A stretch of 64,000 nt of DNA from Lutjanus erythropterus (Eukaryota; Chordata; Actinopteri; Lutjaniformes; Lutjanidae): NCBI GenBank assembly GCA_020091685.1, contig CM034605.1, forward strand, positions 26,008,470-26,072,469, written 5' to 3'. Position 1 is the first letter of the stretch. Each line of letters begins with the position of its first letter. The notes beneath the pieces were generated by a model. It ran no database searches and was not told the origin of the DNA. It worked only from the letters and a program-made list of their open reading frames with translations. Positions 20,039 through 32,859 of the stretch are shown here, piece after piece. A program made the position numbers and the translations under genes.

Positions 20039-23000
20039 TGGATATTTTGACATATAATGTGATTAGGATATGATTCATGATTATTGGGAATGATCGCAAT
20101 CACAATTTTCACTGAAAAAAATATTAAGATCATGATGATGTGACGTTTGTTTGGGTCTGCACCCAACAAACACGTTTTCTTACATCTGGAGAACAAGATT
20201 TGTAGGTCAGGGTATCTTTGCAGCACTACAGTACGGTACTGCAGCCCTCGTCACACTTGATGAAAATACTCTGAGTGCTGCTCATACTTCTGCACCTCAT
20301 ACTTTATTTACACTCCTCATCACGTCCCTGGTTTCTTGTCCCTCAGGTGATCGAGCTGTACAGACTTCTGGCTGTGGGAATCTCTCTTTGGAACCAGTTT
20401 GCCGTCCCAGTGCTCTTCAGCGTCTTCTGGTTCGTTCTCTTTGTCGTCCAGCTGTGCTCAGACACCATGTCTGGAAACGTCTCAGCAGGCCATCAGGGAA
20501 TCATGTTCTTCCTGCTCACAAGGTGTGAGGGGGGTGTTGTGTATTATACACTTCATTCCTCCGTGTGTGTGTGTTTATATCTGACATTCATGTGTCATAT
20601 TTTGTTTATAATTTGTTGTTTTCCTTGCTGCAGTGTCTCTGAATGTTGTGCCACACCGTACTCTCTCCTGGGTCTGACCTTCGTGGTGTCCTATCTCGCT
20701 CTCGGACTGCTCAACCTATGCAAGTTCTACCTGGGAGGTTATGCAGCTGTGCAGAATGAGAACGTCATGCACAGGTGAGGTGATGTCTCCAGTCTGTTTG
20801 TTATTTTTCTTATGTTGTTGTGAGACATGTTTTGTATTTTTTTTTTTTGTTGTTGTCTGGTGTTTTTACTTTATACAAAAACTTTTTATTTTATTTTTTG
20901 CCGGCCTTCTTGACCAGGAATCCCTCACAGAAGAAATCTCAGTGGGACCTTTCTAGTTAAATAAAGAATAGATAGACCATCAATTAATTAATATTAATTA
21001 TTAACTCTGCAATTTTCAAATGGCAGGAGTGTAATATTTGTGTATTGTGTGTCCAAATACCATTTTAAATGAATTATTGTTGTGCTGCAGAGATGTCCTG
21101 GCCACACATTACGTTCTGCACATCCAAGAAAACATCTTAATCATCATTTTATTATGTTTTTCAATTAAAATGAATGCAAATCATATTGTAATTACAATAT
21201 CATTCAAAATAATTAATTAACATCAAATTAGATATGCTTTTGAAATCATTGACCCTACAATCAACCACTTTAGGTCAAATTTCCACCTTTAAACCTGCCG
21301 TAACGTTTTTATTTGGCCATTTGGTCACAGTTCCATTTTAAGCTGATATGGTGAACTTCTTTGCAAACAGTTACCTGTTTACACATCCAGCAGTTATGGA
21401 GCAAAATTATCTGTGGTGTTTGTCTCCTCCTGCTCAATGTCAGTCAAATATTCACTCCTTGGCTCCCTAGCTGCTAAATGCGCCACTACAGTATCTTCAC
21501 CAGCAAGTTGTAAACTGGTGTCTGCTGTTTGGTGCTGGGCAGGTAGTGTACAGTTGAAAACTGCTGCCTACTGTAGCTGACAGCAGCGCTATGAGAGAGG
21601 TTAGAGTGAACTAAAACAACTGAAAACACAGGTTGTGACCAGACAGCTTAAAAATAAGCTGATTATTCACTGTGGATTCATCCATTAAAATTGACCCCTT
21701 TCACAGAATCAGATACATAAAAAATATTGGTATTAGATGCTTTATATTTATGTCGGTTTCTTTCTTTCTTCTTTTACTGTCTTTGTGTAGAATGTGTATG
21801 TGATTTTAACATCTTTCTGGTTATATTAGTGTCCACTGGGGGGCGCTGACGTTGTATAAAGGCAGCAAACATTGCATGTGATTTCCAGGAACAAAGTAAC
21901 TGTGTTCAGGAATAGACTACTTGGAAAATTCCCTCCCTTTGTTTACTTCACAAACACTCCCGGCAGAATTACGGTCATTGTAATCATGAAGGAGGCAACT
22001 AACAATTATTTTTGTTATTGCTTATTATTTCATTGATAAATTGATTGTTGTTTGGTTTATAAAGTGTCACAAAGTAATGAAAATGCCCTTCGCAATTACA
22101 AAAATCACATCTTCAAACCAATAGTCCAAAAGTTTTATATCCCACAAGCCAAAGAAAAGAAGCAAATGCTCACAGCTGAGCAGCTGGAAGTAGTTAATGA
22201 TGAGTATTTATGCTCAAAATTACTTAAACGATTTATTGATTGTAAACGTTATGAATTGAATTAATTTAACAGCTCTGGTAGTCATTATTGTAGTTCTGTC
22301 CAGATCAACTGTTTGATTGCAAAGGATTTATAATAAGAGCAGTAGTATCATTTGTAAAAGAATAGGTGAAACTTTGTTGAGCAGCAGATTTTATTTATTT
22401 ATTTTATTTAATCTTTATTTAATCAGCCAGTCTCATTGGGATTAAGGTCCTGTGAACATTCACAAGAACACAATCAGCCAAAAGAAGCAACACAAATACA
22501 CAGTAAACAGAAATTAAGAAAGACAGTTACAAGAATTATAAAAACATCAGATACTAAAGCCTTAATATCTCCAAGAGGACTTAAACATTTTATTGAATTG
22601 CAATTCATTACCTTTAAAAGTTTCATAGTGCCTGATAGTTCTGCCAACATTAGTGCAACAAATGCATTGTGTATCATTTCTTTATGTGTGATCTCCACAA
22701 AAACAGCTGAAATGACTGACTTCAGACCTGAACAGCACACAGTATAAATGTTATTTCTGCTCTATTATGATTTCACCTCAGTTCTTTACCTCCCTCATTC
22801 TCAGAGGTGTGACCGAGGGCGTCACTCTGCTCCTGCTCGCTCTTCAGACGGGCCTGTTGGACATGCAGGCACTACAGCGCACCTTCCTCCTCAGCATCAT
22901 CCTCTTCATCGTGGTGACTTCAACCCTGCAGTCAATGATCGAAATAACAGATCCAGTCATCCTGGCTCTCGGTGCATCCCGCAACAGGTAACAGCAACAA

Positions 23001-26000
23001 CAGGGAATTTCATTTCTTTAGGAGAGATACAGAGATACACGTTTCAAAAGTTCTCTTCTGCATTGTTTCCTTTATGTCTGTTTCTGTGCCTCTAGGAGTG
23101 TGTGGAAACACTTCCGTGGCCTCAGCATGTGTCTGCTTCTGCTGGTTTTTCCAGTGTTTATGGCTTATAAAATCTCCCAGTTCTTCCACATGGACTTTTG
23201 GCTCCTTATACTGGTGTCCAGCTGCATGTTGACTTCCCTTCAGGTAGGAGGAGAGACTTTATGGGTGCTTTTCATCATGCCAGCGTGTCTCCTCGCACCT
23301 CTTTCTTGCTCCTTAGCTTTTACCAGCAAGGCTGTGAGTAAAAGATTTGAGGATGGAGAAGCTGAAGCTGCCATTTGAGAGATTTATAGCCTCAGTCTTA
23401 AGCAATGTCAGGTGCAGCATTTATACATCACGCCTCTTGATGAAAGACTTCTGCGTAGGACACAACTGCATTTCCTTGCTCTAATCACCTCTAGAAGCAT
23501 CCTCCCTCCTGTCCCTCATCTCCTGGAGGTGACTTTAAGAGACTGGAAGATCCTCCGTGATGGCAGAGGTGGAATTATTTCCAGTTCATAGGAGGAGAGA
23601 GAACGCGAGGAAGCATAAATTAGCAAAATGAAAAGGACCCTATATTTCTTTCTTGTGAAATGTTGAATAAAAGGAAGCTGGATTACTCTTTGCAACATGT
23701 GTTTAAAGAGTTAAAGGGACAGTTCATCCCAAACATGAAAAATAGTGCGATTTAGTCCTATTTATATTTGGGAGAAGGCAGACATTTTTACAGCTGATAT
23801 CTCCTAAACTCTGCAACTTGCACCAAAAAAATCGAAATGGACTAATTGCCCTACAGGACAGGGGAAAATGTGTATTTTTGATTTTCAGGGGAGCTGTCCC
23901 TTTAAAGTAATAAAACTTTCACTGAATAAAATGACATTAAATTAAACGTGGCTTCCATTAAAACTAAATGAAGCAGCAACAGATAAAGATATGTTGGCAT
24001 AGAATACATTACATTATTCACATGCTTAATTTCTGGAATTGCTGACATTTTGATTAATTTTATTCATTAAAGGTTCTATATGTGACATTCACTCCTACTA
24101 GATGTTACACTTAGTTTATTCATTAAATTTAAATGAATTAAAAAACAAAGTGGTGACTGCTCACGAAACTGTTAAAATATGGATCAAGATTCTGTCACAG
24201 CATTGCCTATTTCTTGCTTTAATGTTTTTAGAAACATATTTTAGTGTGTTTGGCTGTAATATGAGAAAGTTTTTGACCCAGCCACCGTTTTGAAAATGGA
24301 CATGGGGAGGACAGAGAGGGGCTCAGATGCACCAACCTGCACGTGGGACAGCCCGGATAAACAGAGAAGCTTGGATTGCGACACACGCAGAGTATGACAT
24401 CATTCTCTTCTCAGGATGCCATTACTTCACTATATCTTACATAGCAAATGGTTATTTGCTGGCATCTACTGAGGCTACATGTCATACATTTCACCTGTAA
24501 TTTCTAAGAAAAGGTCCCACCTGTCAGACAGATTCATCACTTGCTCTTGACAACTTTCTTGCAGTCTGTTCAATCAGTGACAGCAGCTTGAATGTGGGAA
24601 GTTTGATTGGCACGCTTAAAAAAAACTTCACAAGAGGTATTTTATTCAGGGAAAGATTCAGTACATATTTGTTTTATTTATAACCTCCATACTCAACAAA
24701 CTTTATTTAGACCTCTGCAGCTCACCCAACAACCAGAGTACTAATGCTTCTATGTTGCACTTTATTTCTAATTGGTGATTTGTACTATAAAATGTTTTTG
24801 GATTAAGCTCTTCTCTAAAGTCTGTTTGCCTAGAATTTGAAAATTCAAGACTTTGGCGCCCCACAGTGATTGCATCAAGAAAGACACGGTGGCAGACACA
24901 GTGAAGCCCATTAAAACCAAAACATTATGCTATTAAAGTAGTATGAAAGATCGCTTAAAACATCAAAATATAACACCTATAAAGTTAAAAATAAAGCTTT
25001 AGCTTTGAGCAAGAGTTCTTCATTAAAAAGTGACATTATTTCCTTTTTAAAGTAGAATATTTGTAATAATCTAACTGAAACTGTGTCCTGTTTGTGCAGG
25101 TTACAGGCACTATGCTGATCTACTCCCTCTTCATGGTGGAGCTGTTTCGCAGTGACCCGATCGAGAGCCTGGACGAAGTGATTTACTGGGTGAACGCTGT
25201 CAGCAGGGTGCTGGAGTTTGTGGTGGCGCTCTGCGTGGTGGCGTACGGCACCTGGGAGTCGCTGTTCGGGGAGTGGAGCTGGATGGGTGCCTCCGTCATT
25301 ATCATCCACTCGTACTTCAACGTTTGGCTCCGAGCTCAGTCCGGCTGGAGGAGCTTCCTGCTCAGGCAGGAAGCGGCAAAGAAGATCAACTCCCTCCCCA
25401 GAGCCACGGCTCAGCAGCTGCAGCAGCACAACGACGTCTGCTCCATCTGCTTCCAGGTGAGTCACACTGTGTCTCTGTCATGGGCAAGTCATCAGAGTGC
25501 TGCATATTTCTTCACCACTTTTCACGCACACGTCATCAACTCAGGTTTAACCTGAGTCCAGGACAATAAAATTCTCACTGCACTTCTACAAGCTCTGGAT
25601 TCATTGCGTGTTCAAACATGCAACTAATGTGAATGACACGTGCCTACTCTTTAACAGCCCTTAGACCTGTTTCACACTCGCATATTTTAGTGCCATGTTT
25701 AGTCGATTTTCAGGTGATAACTCCTTGATTCTACCAGCATGTCGCGTCTATGAAGCGGTTTTGATCCATCCTCTACACGGCCTCATGCCCCACCTACACT
25801 GTTTCAGAAGCGGAGCCTTTTGCTCATCTGATGATGTTGATTTGCTCAGATTTAATTGATTTGGTAATTTTTCCTGCTTTCTGAGCTTCTACTATGGATA
25901 AGAAGGCTACGTAGTTTCATTTTTATCTGTTTTTATGATAACGAGTCTGCACAGGGTCTTTTATTCTGAAAATTATCTGGATTTCTCAATACTGTTTCTG

Positions 26001-29000
26001 TGTTGGATTTCCTGCCCAGCCCAATCTGCTCTGTGCAGTTTGATGTGGCTTCCGTCAAACATAGACTCAGCACGTATTTGAAGCAGATCAGAGTGGAGAG
26101 CTGCTTCTTGGAGACACATTTTTCACTTGCACATCTCACACAACAGAAATGCCCTCATTTTTATCTATGCAGATGGCTGAACCGGCTCCATGCGTCTCAC
26201 ATCTCAGCTGCGTATCAGGCATTTATGCGACTTGAAGCATTTATTGAGGCTTTAAATTTGATGCACAATAAAAAAGCACTGACATTTATATAAATTTTGC
26301 AACCTAAGTGGAGCAGAGTGTGCTCCAGTGAACAACTCACTCTGCTCTGGTTTGTATCCCCACAAACTCTCCCTTCACTTTACCCAGCAGCTGTGAAGCA
26401 AGAACTTCTTCAACTTCTTCTGCAGTGTTCATTCATGGACAAACTGTAACCTTCACTGTACGTTTACTGCCACGAGACGACTTCACTGCTCTGTGCTCAA
26501 CCACCGGCACCGTCTTTCTCCTTTGCTTCACTATACTCAAAGAAAAACTGCACACACAGTTTGACTTATCATTCGCTGCTGGCGCTTTCAAAATACGCCA
26601 GACCATTTTTGATAAATGCCTCAGTGTGGCATGAACGCTTTCATCAGCATGAGCACAATGTCGATGCTGATGTTTGTGGTCTAGATTGAGGCCAACCCTG
26701 CTCTAGAGCAGTGCCCACTGCTCTCTTTGTAATCCATCAGCCAGGATTGTGCCAGTGTGACAGCTTTCTTAGCTTTGGGCTAAGAGGGTTCTAAGAATGA
26801 ATTGAGCCTTGGGCCTAAGTGCAGGGTGAAAAACCAGATTGTGGTGATGTGATTTAAGGCTGGGAACAAACAAACACAACATATTGTAAAACTCAAAGCA
26901 CCATCTTATCTCTGATTAGGAAAAAAAACAGATTTAAAAGATCACAGTGTCTGCACAAAACCACAAAGGACAGGCAGTACACGAGAGCAGAGGTTTGAAC
27001 TTATCACCTATCTGCTCAGCTTCAGACCAGTTGTAGTATCATAATTATATCATCCATGTTTAATTTAATGTGACAGCTCTGTTATTAACTGTACAGGTTT
27101 TCCCCCAACTTTTACTTGCTATATGATATACAAAGTCATTAATTCTTTCTGAATATAATCACTGTGACTTATTCTCACCAAAATATTAAACTTTTTTTAT
27201 TCCAGTGTTGTTGGCTTGTACAGCACACAATGAAGCATTCAGTTTGTTTTTCCAAGTTATCACACAGAGCTTTATTGTATGATAAACACAGATAGACAGC
27301 TAAATTAAAATTGACATGGCCACCTCTGTGACATGCTGAGATGTTTATCTTTTCTTCTCAGGTGATGTGAGAATTAGACAAGAGTGAGTTTGTACTAGGA
27401 GGACGGTCACATCTTAATTTAATATTAATCATCTTTAAAAACTCCTATCCAAAAATATGTTCATACCTAAAATATCATCACAATATCAATATGAGTAGTG
27501 AGTTATTTACAGTATTGTTCAGCAGATGGCAGACTGTGAAAATTCTCGCACTACAGTCAATATGTAATATATAACATGTGTACATTTATGTTGTTCCTGT
27601 TTTTCCAGTTTAGCTCCACCTCCTCTCGCACTGTTCAGGCATGACTCTTTGGCCCTCAGCCATGTTTTTTTGTAAGAACCGGTTAATATAGTTTTGTTTT
27701 CGTTTTTTTTCCCTCCCCTGTCCATGACAATGATGATTAGGTGGTTGACAAGAAAGCAGCTACAGAAAGTCCCGATAATATCAGAGAGAAGAGTTGCAGA
27801 GGAGATGTTAGCCCTGGCATCTGCTGGTTTTTCAAGTTGCTTTTTTAAAGAAAAGATAAGAAGACTTTAGTGATCCTGATGGGGCAATACTTGCTACAGC
27901 AGCACTGAGATGAAAAAAAAACAAAACATAAAGAACAGTTTGAGTGAAATACAACACAAAATGGACGTGTACATTGTATATATACTATAATACCTTTGAA
28001 TATATATGTGAATTGTGCAAATGTTTGTGCACAAGAAGTCAATTTGTGCAACTCCAGTGGCCCTGTATATACTATACTGTATAACATACATAATCATGAG
28101 GTATATAATGTTATAGCTCTCAGACTGTCTGCAGATTAAACGAAAAACCTGGGTTAAGGTACGTAAGTTTGGGAAGATTATTCTGAGAATCCAAAGAAGG
28201 TTCTAGGGGTTTTAGGGGTTGTGTGGAGGTTCAATTCATCATTGAGGAGGTTCTGGAGGTCCTTTGGTGGGTTCTATAGCTCACTAAGAAGGTTCTAAGC
28301 ATTGTCTAGTAGGTTTTGGTGGTTATTGGAGAAGTTCTAAGGTGCTCTTGAACTTTTGATGACCATTAATAAAGTTCTAGACGTCCTTTAAGGAGGTCGC
28401 AGTTGTCAGGTTCTATGAGTAGTTTAGGAGATTTTAGTGGTCCCTAAGGACGTTCTATAGTACTTTAACAGTTTTGATGGTCATTTTAAAGGGTCAAGGG
28501 GTTCTTGAGGAGGTTTTGGTAACCACTGTAAATTGATAATGCTCTAGAGGTTCTTTAGAATGGTCATTATGGAGGTTATATACTACATTAAATAGTCTTT
28601 AATGGCCATTGGGGAGGTTGTAGAGGTCCTTTATGGTGTTCTAGGACTCGTTAAGGAGGTACTAAGGGTCATCCCACAGGTTCTAGTGTTTACTGATGAA
28701 GCTCTGTGGAACTCCAGGAGATTTGATGGCTGTTGAGATGTTCAAGACATCTTTTAGGGAGTTTTAGAAGTCACTGATAATGTTCTAGAGGTCCTTTAAG
28801 GAGGTTGTACGGGTCAGTTAGGAGGTTCTATGGGTAGTTCAGGAGATTTTAGTGGTTGCTTAGGAGGTTCTACGGTACTTACAGAGATTTGAGTTGTTAT
28901 TTAGAAGGTTCATGGGGGTTCTGGAGGATGTTTTAGTAACCAATGATAATAGAGGTTCTCTCAGAGGTTCTAGTGGCAAATGAGGAGGTTATATAGTACT

Positions 29001-30484
29001 TTAGCAGTTTTAATGGCCTTTTGATGGCCACTGAGTAGGTTCTACAGATCTTTTAGGAGGCAGTTTGAGGGGTCCTAGTAGTCAGCAAAGAGGTTCCTCG
29101 AGTGCCTTTAAGAGATTTTAGGGCACGCTAGGAGTTTTGGTGGCCATTGATTAGGTTCTTGGAGGTTTTAGTGCTCCTTCCATGGGCTGTAGTTTTCAGT
29201 AAGGAAGTTGTAGTGTTCATGTAAATGATTCTAGTGACCATTTTGTAGTTAGTCTCAGTTAGTAGATTCTACGGGTAGTTTATGGGATTTTTATGGTTTC
29301 TATGGCACTCTAAGAGTTTTGACAGCTATTGAACAGGTATTAGGTATTAGGGATCCTTTTATGATTGAAGGTGTTCCAGAGGTTCTGTTGGTCATTGGAG
29401 ACCTTCTATTGGACCTTAGGGGGGGGGGGGGTTTAGGGGTCCTGTAGATGGTTGATTACTAATGAGAATCTTTTGAGCAGCATGTTTGACGCCGCTCTCA
29501 CCAACATCCATCTAGTCGAGTTCATGGTGGAACAACGCCTTACTGACACACTTACTGTTGTATTTTTTCTTTAATTTGTCACTCATCTGTATGGTAATAT
29601 GTTGCCACATGTTATAGTACTACAGTAAGCCACATACTGGTCAATGGTGAAGTTAAATATGTCTTTCCTCTTCCATTTCCTCACAGGAAATGAGCTCTGC
29701 TGTGATCACATACTGCGGACATTTCTTCCATGGCAACTGCCTCCGCAAGTGGCTGTATGTGCAGGAGACCTGCCCCATGTGCCACCAAACAGTCCGGCCC
29801 ACCCCGCCAGGTCAGAGCCAGACTTCAGGCGACGCTCCGGCAGCTCCAACTGAAAGAGACACGGGGCCAGATCCGGCTGCACCGGAGGAAGATCAGCACC
29901 CAGAGTCGCAGAGTGATGCTGCAACTCCTGAATCCACCGGGCAGCAGCAGCAGGAGGAGGAGGAGAAGGAAGAGAAGAAAAGAAGGTTCAGGGATGGAGA
30001 AGATGAAGGCCAACCAGCTGAACCACATGAGGAAGCTGCCCAAGGTCTGCGTTTCAGCTCCAGTGGAGATTTTGTAGGATTTGTCAGCTCAGCGGCAACT
30101 TCTAATTCCTGTGTGCTGCTGGGTAAAACCTCTCCTCCTAACATGCACCACCAAGGAGAGAGCAGTGGCAGTTGCTCACAAATGCCATCGACTTCTAATG
30201 CTGTGAATGAGAACACAGTGGAGGGCCAATCTGACTCTTACAGAGCAGAATTTGAAGCTACTTTATTTTCAAGAGTGCCACAAAACAATGACGGCAAACA
30301 TGATGGGACCCCTAAATCATGGACCAGCCTCGATTCACCTGAATGGAACAATGCTGAGAACAATCTTGAGGCGTCTGCTACGAGCCTTGTCGATAGCCAA
30401 ACATCTGCCAAATCATGTCACGAAAACTCAGAACTCTTAGACTCCATCGACGACCTTCACACGCATCAAGGTAACGGCACATAA
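16055..30484 (+). CDS. rnf145: RING finger protein 145 (ER membrane E3 ubiquitin ligase)
   Basis: Coding exons: 16055-16223, 17006-17114, 17781-17872, 19314-19555, 20347-20522, 20634-20774, 22805-22987, 23096-23243, 25100-25456 and 29687-30484. All phases close, giving 804 residues. The family is a polytopic ER ligase related to TRC8/RNF139, linked in mammals to sterol-dependent Insig binding, HMG-CoA reductase turnover and LXR signalling. Diagnostic stretches are NVALRVPSI, LLYMGHQISKDYVREEL, WLFSAHMLPLLARLC, TPYSLLGL, GVTEGVTLL, LSIILFIVV, QFFHMDFWLLI and LEFVVALCVVAYG. Multiple hydrophobic segments precede a C3H2C3 RING starting at C534/C537 (CSICFQ), with YCGHFFHGNC and ETCPMC. The RING is split by the intron after codon 539. 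The tail after the RING is about 225 residues, longer than I recall for mammals (protein about 663), acidic and Ser-rich with a QQQEEEEKEEKKRR run. The YLYF motif of mammals reads YLHI here (76-79). Teleosts may have two copies; a/b not assigned. Confidence 0.95.
16380..16790. repeat. TCGATTAAT-family repeat fragments in an rnf145 intron
   Basis: TGCAATTATTAATTGATTAATCAG near 16590 and CAATTGATCGTTTTGAG near 16652 match ends of the family described at 5440-6075. Boundaries are approximate. Confidence 0.45.
17134..17186. repeat. CTC/CTA-rich simple repeat
   Basis: Degenerate trinucleotide tract of CTC and CTA units just downstream of an rnf145 splice donor (17115). Confidence 0.8.
17913..18480. 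repeat. Foldback element (copy C), left arm shortened
   Basis: Starts with AAAGGTATAGTTC and includes ACCCCCAGTTTGCAGAA near the start and its inverse TTCTCAAAACTGGGGGAGT near 18401-18419. The right arm contains ACCAGCAACTCACGTGTTCT and TTTGCCAAAGGAGTTTGG, as in copy A. Confidence 0.8.
20905..20970. repeat. Short retroelement-like tail
   Basis: TTGACCAGGAATCCCTC, AATCTCAGTGGGACCTTTCT and AGTTAAATAAAG form a 3'-tail motif common in fish repeats. The reverse-sense counterpart (AATCAGCCAGTCTCATTGGG) is at about 22422-22441, so the family occurs twice in this gene. Confidence 0.5.
23711..23905. repeat. Small MITE with perfect 12-bp inverted ends
   Basis: The left end TTAAAGGGACAG and right end CTGTCCCTTTAA are exact reverse complements. 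No open frame. It sits in the large intron of rnf145 (23244-25099). A similar end (TGTCCCTTTAAGG) occurs alone near 53557. Confidence 0.8.
25650..27840. other. rnf145 last intron, first half, no gene or named repeat seen
   Basis: The region is moderately GC-rich near 25650-26700, then AT-rich. No exon-like stretch flanked by splice sites with family likeness was found. It may include an old element around 25660-26690, but no inverted ends could be shown. Confidence 0.4.
27848..28110. repeat. Decayed LINE-tail-like repeat
   Basis: AGAAAAGATAAGAAGACTTT followed by AGTGATCCTGATGGGGCAA is close to the 'TTTATTGATCCC...GGGGAAATT' tail common to fish LINEs. It is followed by degenerate sequence with TTGTGCAAATGTTTGTGCA. 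Confidence 0.45.
28190..29440. repeat. Degenerate minisatellite of about 20 bp in the RING-splitting intron of rnf145
   Basis: Over 1.2 kb of variants of AGGAGGTTCTAGWGGTCMTT and related units such as AGGAGATTTTAGTGGTC. Runs at 28795-28870 show the period. It ends in a G-run (29422-29433). The array occupies about 30 percent of the intron and begins 2.7 kb after the donor at 25456. It contains no genes. Confidence 0.85.
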
Positions 30485-31126
30485 TCAGACTTGGACCTGG
30501 ACAGAGAGGCTGAAACTGTCCCTCAGATATACCACAGACCACAGTGACTGACTGCCCTGCATCAGTGCCTTGAAGGTGTAAAAGAGTGAAAAAGGGTGAT
30601 CCTCCATACTGGGGAATCAAGCACATTTGCCTTCTCTCTGTGAACCAATAGAAAAATAATTGTATCTTTTACCAGACAGTGTACTGAATGTGCTTCAGTT
30701 GAGCAAATAACACGCATCTGGATTGAATATAGAGACTACATTGTGTTGGGTTAAAATGACACCCTTATTGTACACAACTGTAAAGAAACTGTAAAAACAA
30801 ATTATAATTCATAGAAATTATGTGTAAGTATAAAACAATTATCTTGCGTCAATATTACCAAATTCTAGAGGGTTGCAAGTAAAGATGTTTACTTAGAGAA
30901 TTAACTGACTTTTGGTTTATTTTCATGTCATTTTTTTCCAGTGTCCTGTTAGTACTCTTGTTTAGCATTTTTGTGAAAACAGTGTGGCAAAAGGAAAAGC
31001 TTCAGCAGTTGTCTTTGTTACTCATGAATCAGCCTTTTGTACTGCAAAGGTTCTCTGTCCCCAGTATTAAATTACTGCTGTGAACATGTATTTTTTTTTT
31101 TTTTAACTGTAGTTTCTATATTAATT

Positions 31127-31132
31127 AATAAA
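31127..31132 (+). terminator. Candidate poly(A) signal of rnf145
   Basis: AATAAA, 643 bp after the rnf145 stop codon. It is the first canonical hexamer I see downstream on the plus strand; cleavage site not shown. Confidence 0.55.
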
Positions 31133-31869
31133 CCCCCTGTCAGGTGCATAGAGAGGCTGGCACAGTGTGCCGAATCTCTGCAGTCTAAACAGAACATTAC
31201 TTCTGTAGCCTCAAGATAAAAGGGTCCAGATGAAGTTCTTGGCTTATATGTTGATTGTGAGATAATTAAATATTCTACATCACTGTATAATTTCACAATC
31301 ATCCCCAGTAAAATCAGCATAAAAGTCTATAAATAGTAATTCTGTAATAGCTGGTGCTGGCCATTTTCTCAAAACAACCCATTGCCACACTTGATTTGTA
31401 TTGCTGATGGACCACCCTAACGCACAGGTAATGACGTGAAAATGATTTTCTTTTTGATAGCTTTGCTGATGGTAATTTTCCCAGGAAAAATGTTAAAAAT
31501 GTCTGAAATCCCTCTGCCAACTTACACCAGTAGCCTGAGTCTGAGGTATTCACAAATAATATAACCCATCTTAATTAAACCTGAACTAATTTAGGAACAT
31601 AAGCCCCATATCATCTGAATTAAGGCCCATAAACTAGAAAAGGCTACACCTTGCTCCCAAAAAAGAAAAAGGGTGCACATTGAGTGGCTTAATATCCAAA
31701 TAATCATTTAAATATTTTTGAGAAAGTTTGTCATTATTTTGAGTTACTAACTCATTATTCAAAAAACTTGGGATGTTGTGTAAAACATAAATAAAAACAC
31801 AAACTATTTGAAAAATCATGGCAAGGCTGAAAACCGAAACCTAACCTTTGACCCCTCAGGCAGTAATGC

Positions 31870-32385
31870 TTGTAACACTGCATTAAAAACCCACATAATT
31901 GTATAAAGGATATGACATGGGCTCAGGAACTCTTTGGAAAACCATTGTCAGTAAACACACTTTATCGCTAAGTCTGCAAATACAAGTTAAGACTCTATTA
32001 TGCAAATAGAAAGCCATATATCAACAACATCCCGAAATGCCACTGACTTCTCTGGGCCTGAGCTCATCTGAGATGGACTGACACTTTCTAAACTTCAACA
32101 ATTAGTGTCCTCAGTTCCTAAATGCGTACTGGGTGTTGTTAATGGAAACAGTGGTGTACCACATGCCCTGGTCACAACTTTTTTGGAACGTGCTGCAGGC
32201 ATGAAGTTCAGAATGAGTGTATATTTACAAAAAAACCCCCAAAGTTAATTAGTTTGAACATCAGATATCTTGTCTTTGTACTGTATTTAATTAAATTATA
32301 GGTCAAAAATATTTGCAAATCAATGCAGTCTTTTTATTTACATTTTAGACAATGTCTCAGCTTTTTTGGAATTGGGATTGAAAAT
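31870..32385. repeat. Decayed DNA transposon remnant
   Basis: A fossil coding-like piece (CCATATATCAACAACATCC, CTTCTCTGGGCCTGAGCTCA, GAGATGGACTGACAC) is followed by a tail with GTACCACATGCCCTGGTC, AACTTTTTTGGAACGTG, GAACATCAGATATCTTGTC and AGCTTTTTTGGAATTGGGAT. These match, from memory, a very abundant fish DNA transposon. The copy is internally deleted and carries stops. Confidence 0.6.
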
Positions 32386-32454
32386 TATTATTTTGAGACA
32401 CAAAGTCATTATTTTAAGATGCTAAGTTATATATTGACTAAGTTTCTCATAATG

Positions 32455-32725
32455 ACCTAGGGCATTTTAGGGCTGTTAGAGTTATTTTCGTAGTGGACTA
32501 AATGGTTTCTTGATTAATTGATTAATAGTTTGCTTAGAAAATGTCAGAAAATGGTGAAAAATGTTCATCAGTGTTTTCCAAAGTGGATTTGACGTCCTCG
32601 AATGTCCTCCTTTGTCCACAAACCAAAGATATTCAGTTTAATGTCATAGAAGAGTAAGGAAATTAGAAAATAATTACATTTAGGAAGCTGGAATCTTAAT
32701 CTATTAATCGTTGCAATTTTTTTTC
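32455..32725 (+). repeat. TCGATTAAT-family repeat, fairly complete
   Basis: CTTGATTAATTGATTAATAG, AAATGTCAGAAAATGGTG, CAAACCAAAGATATTCAG, TTAGGAAGCTGGAATC and TCTATTAATCGTTGC appear in the family order. Related copies are listed at 5440-6075. Confidence 0.75.
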
Positions 32726-32859
32726 ATGACATTGGTGGAAATGTCCCATCCAATCCATAAATTTTCAATTTTACTTGACATATAAAAAGCATCCCAATTT
32801 AATTTAGGTCCTTTAATTAAATGCTGACATGTCCTGACTGGTCTGTCATGTTGTTTTTT

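Noticed and set aside
22052-22264. 70-codon Lys-rich open frame in an rnf145 intron
   Set aside because: No likeness to a known family, and adjacent to a TCGATTAAT-type repeat fragment; most likely chance.
24977-25465. 162-codon minus-strand open frame
   Set aside because: It lies opposite rnf145 exon 25100-25456, whose plus-strand reading matches the family exactly; it is a shadow.
25650-26700. Possible extra exon or gene in the last rnf145 intron (97-codon frame at 26000-26293)
   Set aside because: No flanking splice sites in frame, no family likeness, and the flanking exons join in phase 0 without it.
28190-29440. CRISPR-like repeat array
   Set aside because: Units are contiguous, variable and without regular spacers, in an intron of a vertebrate gene.
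29706-30216. Minus-strand open frames of 72-107 codons
   Set aside because: Opposite the last rnf145 exon; low-complexity mirror of its acidic tail.
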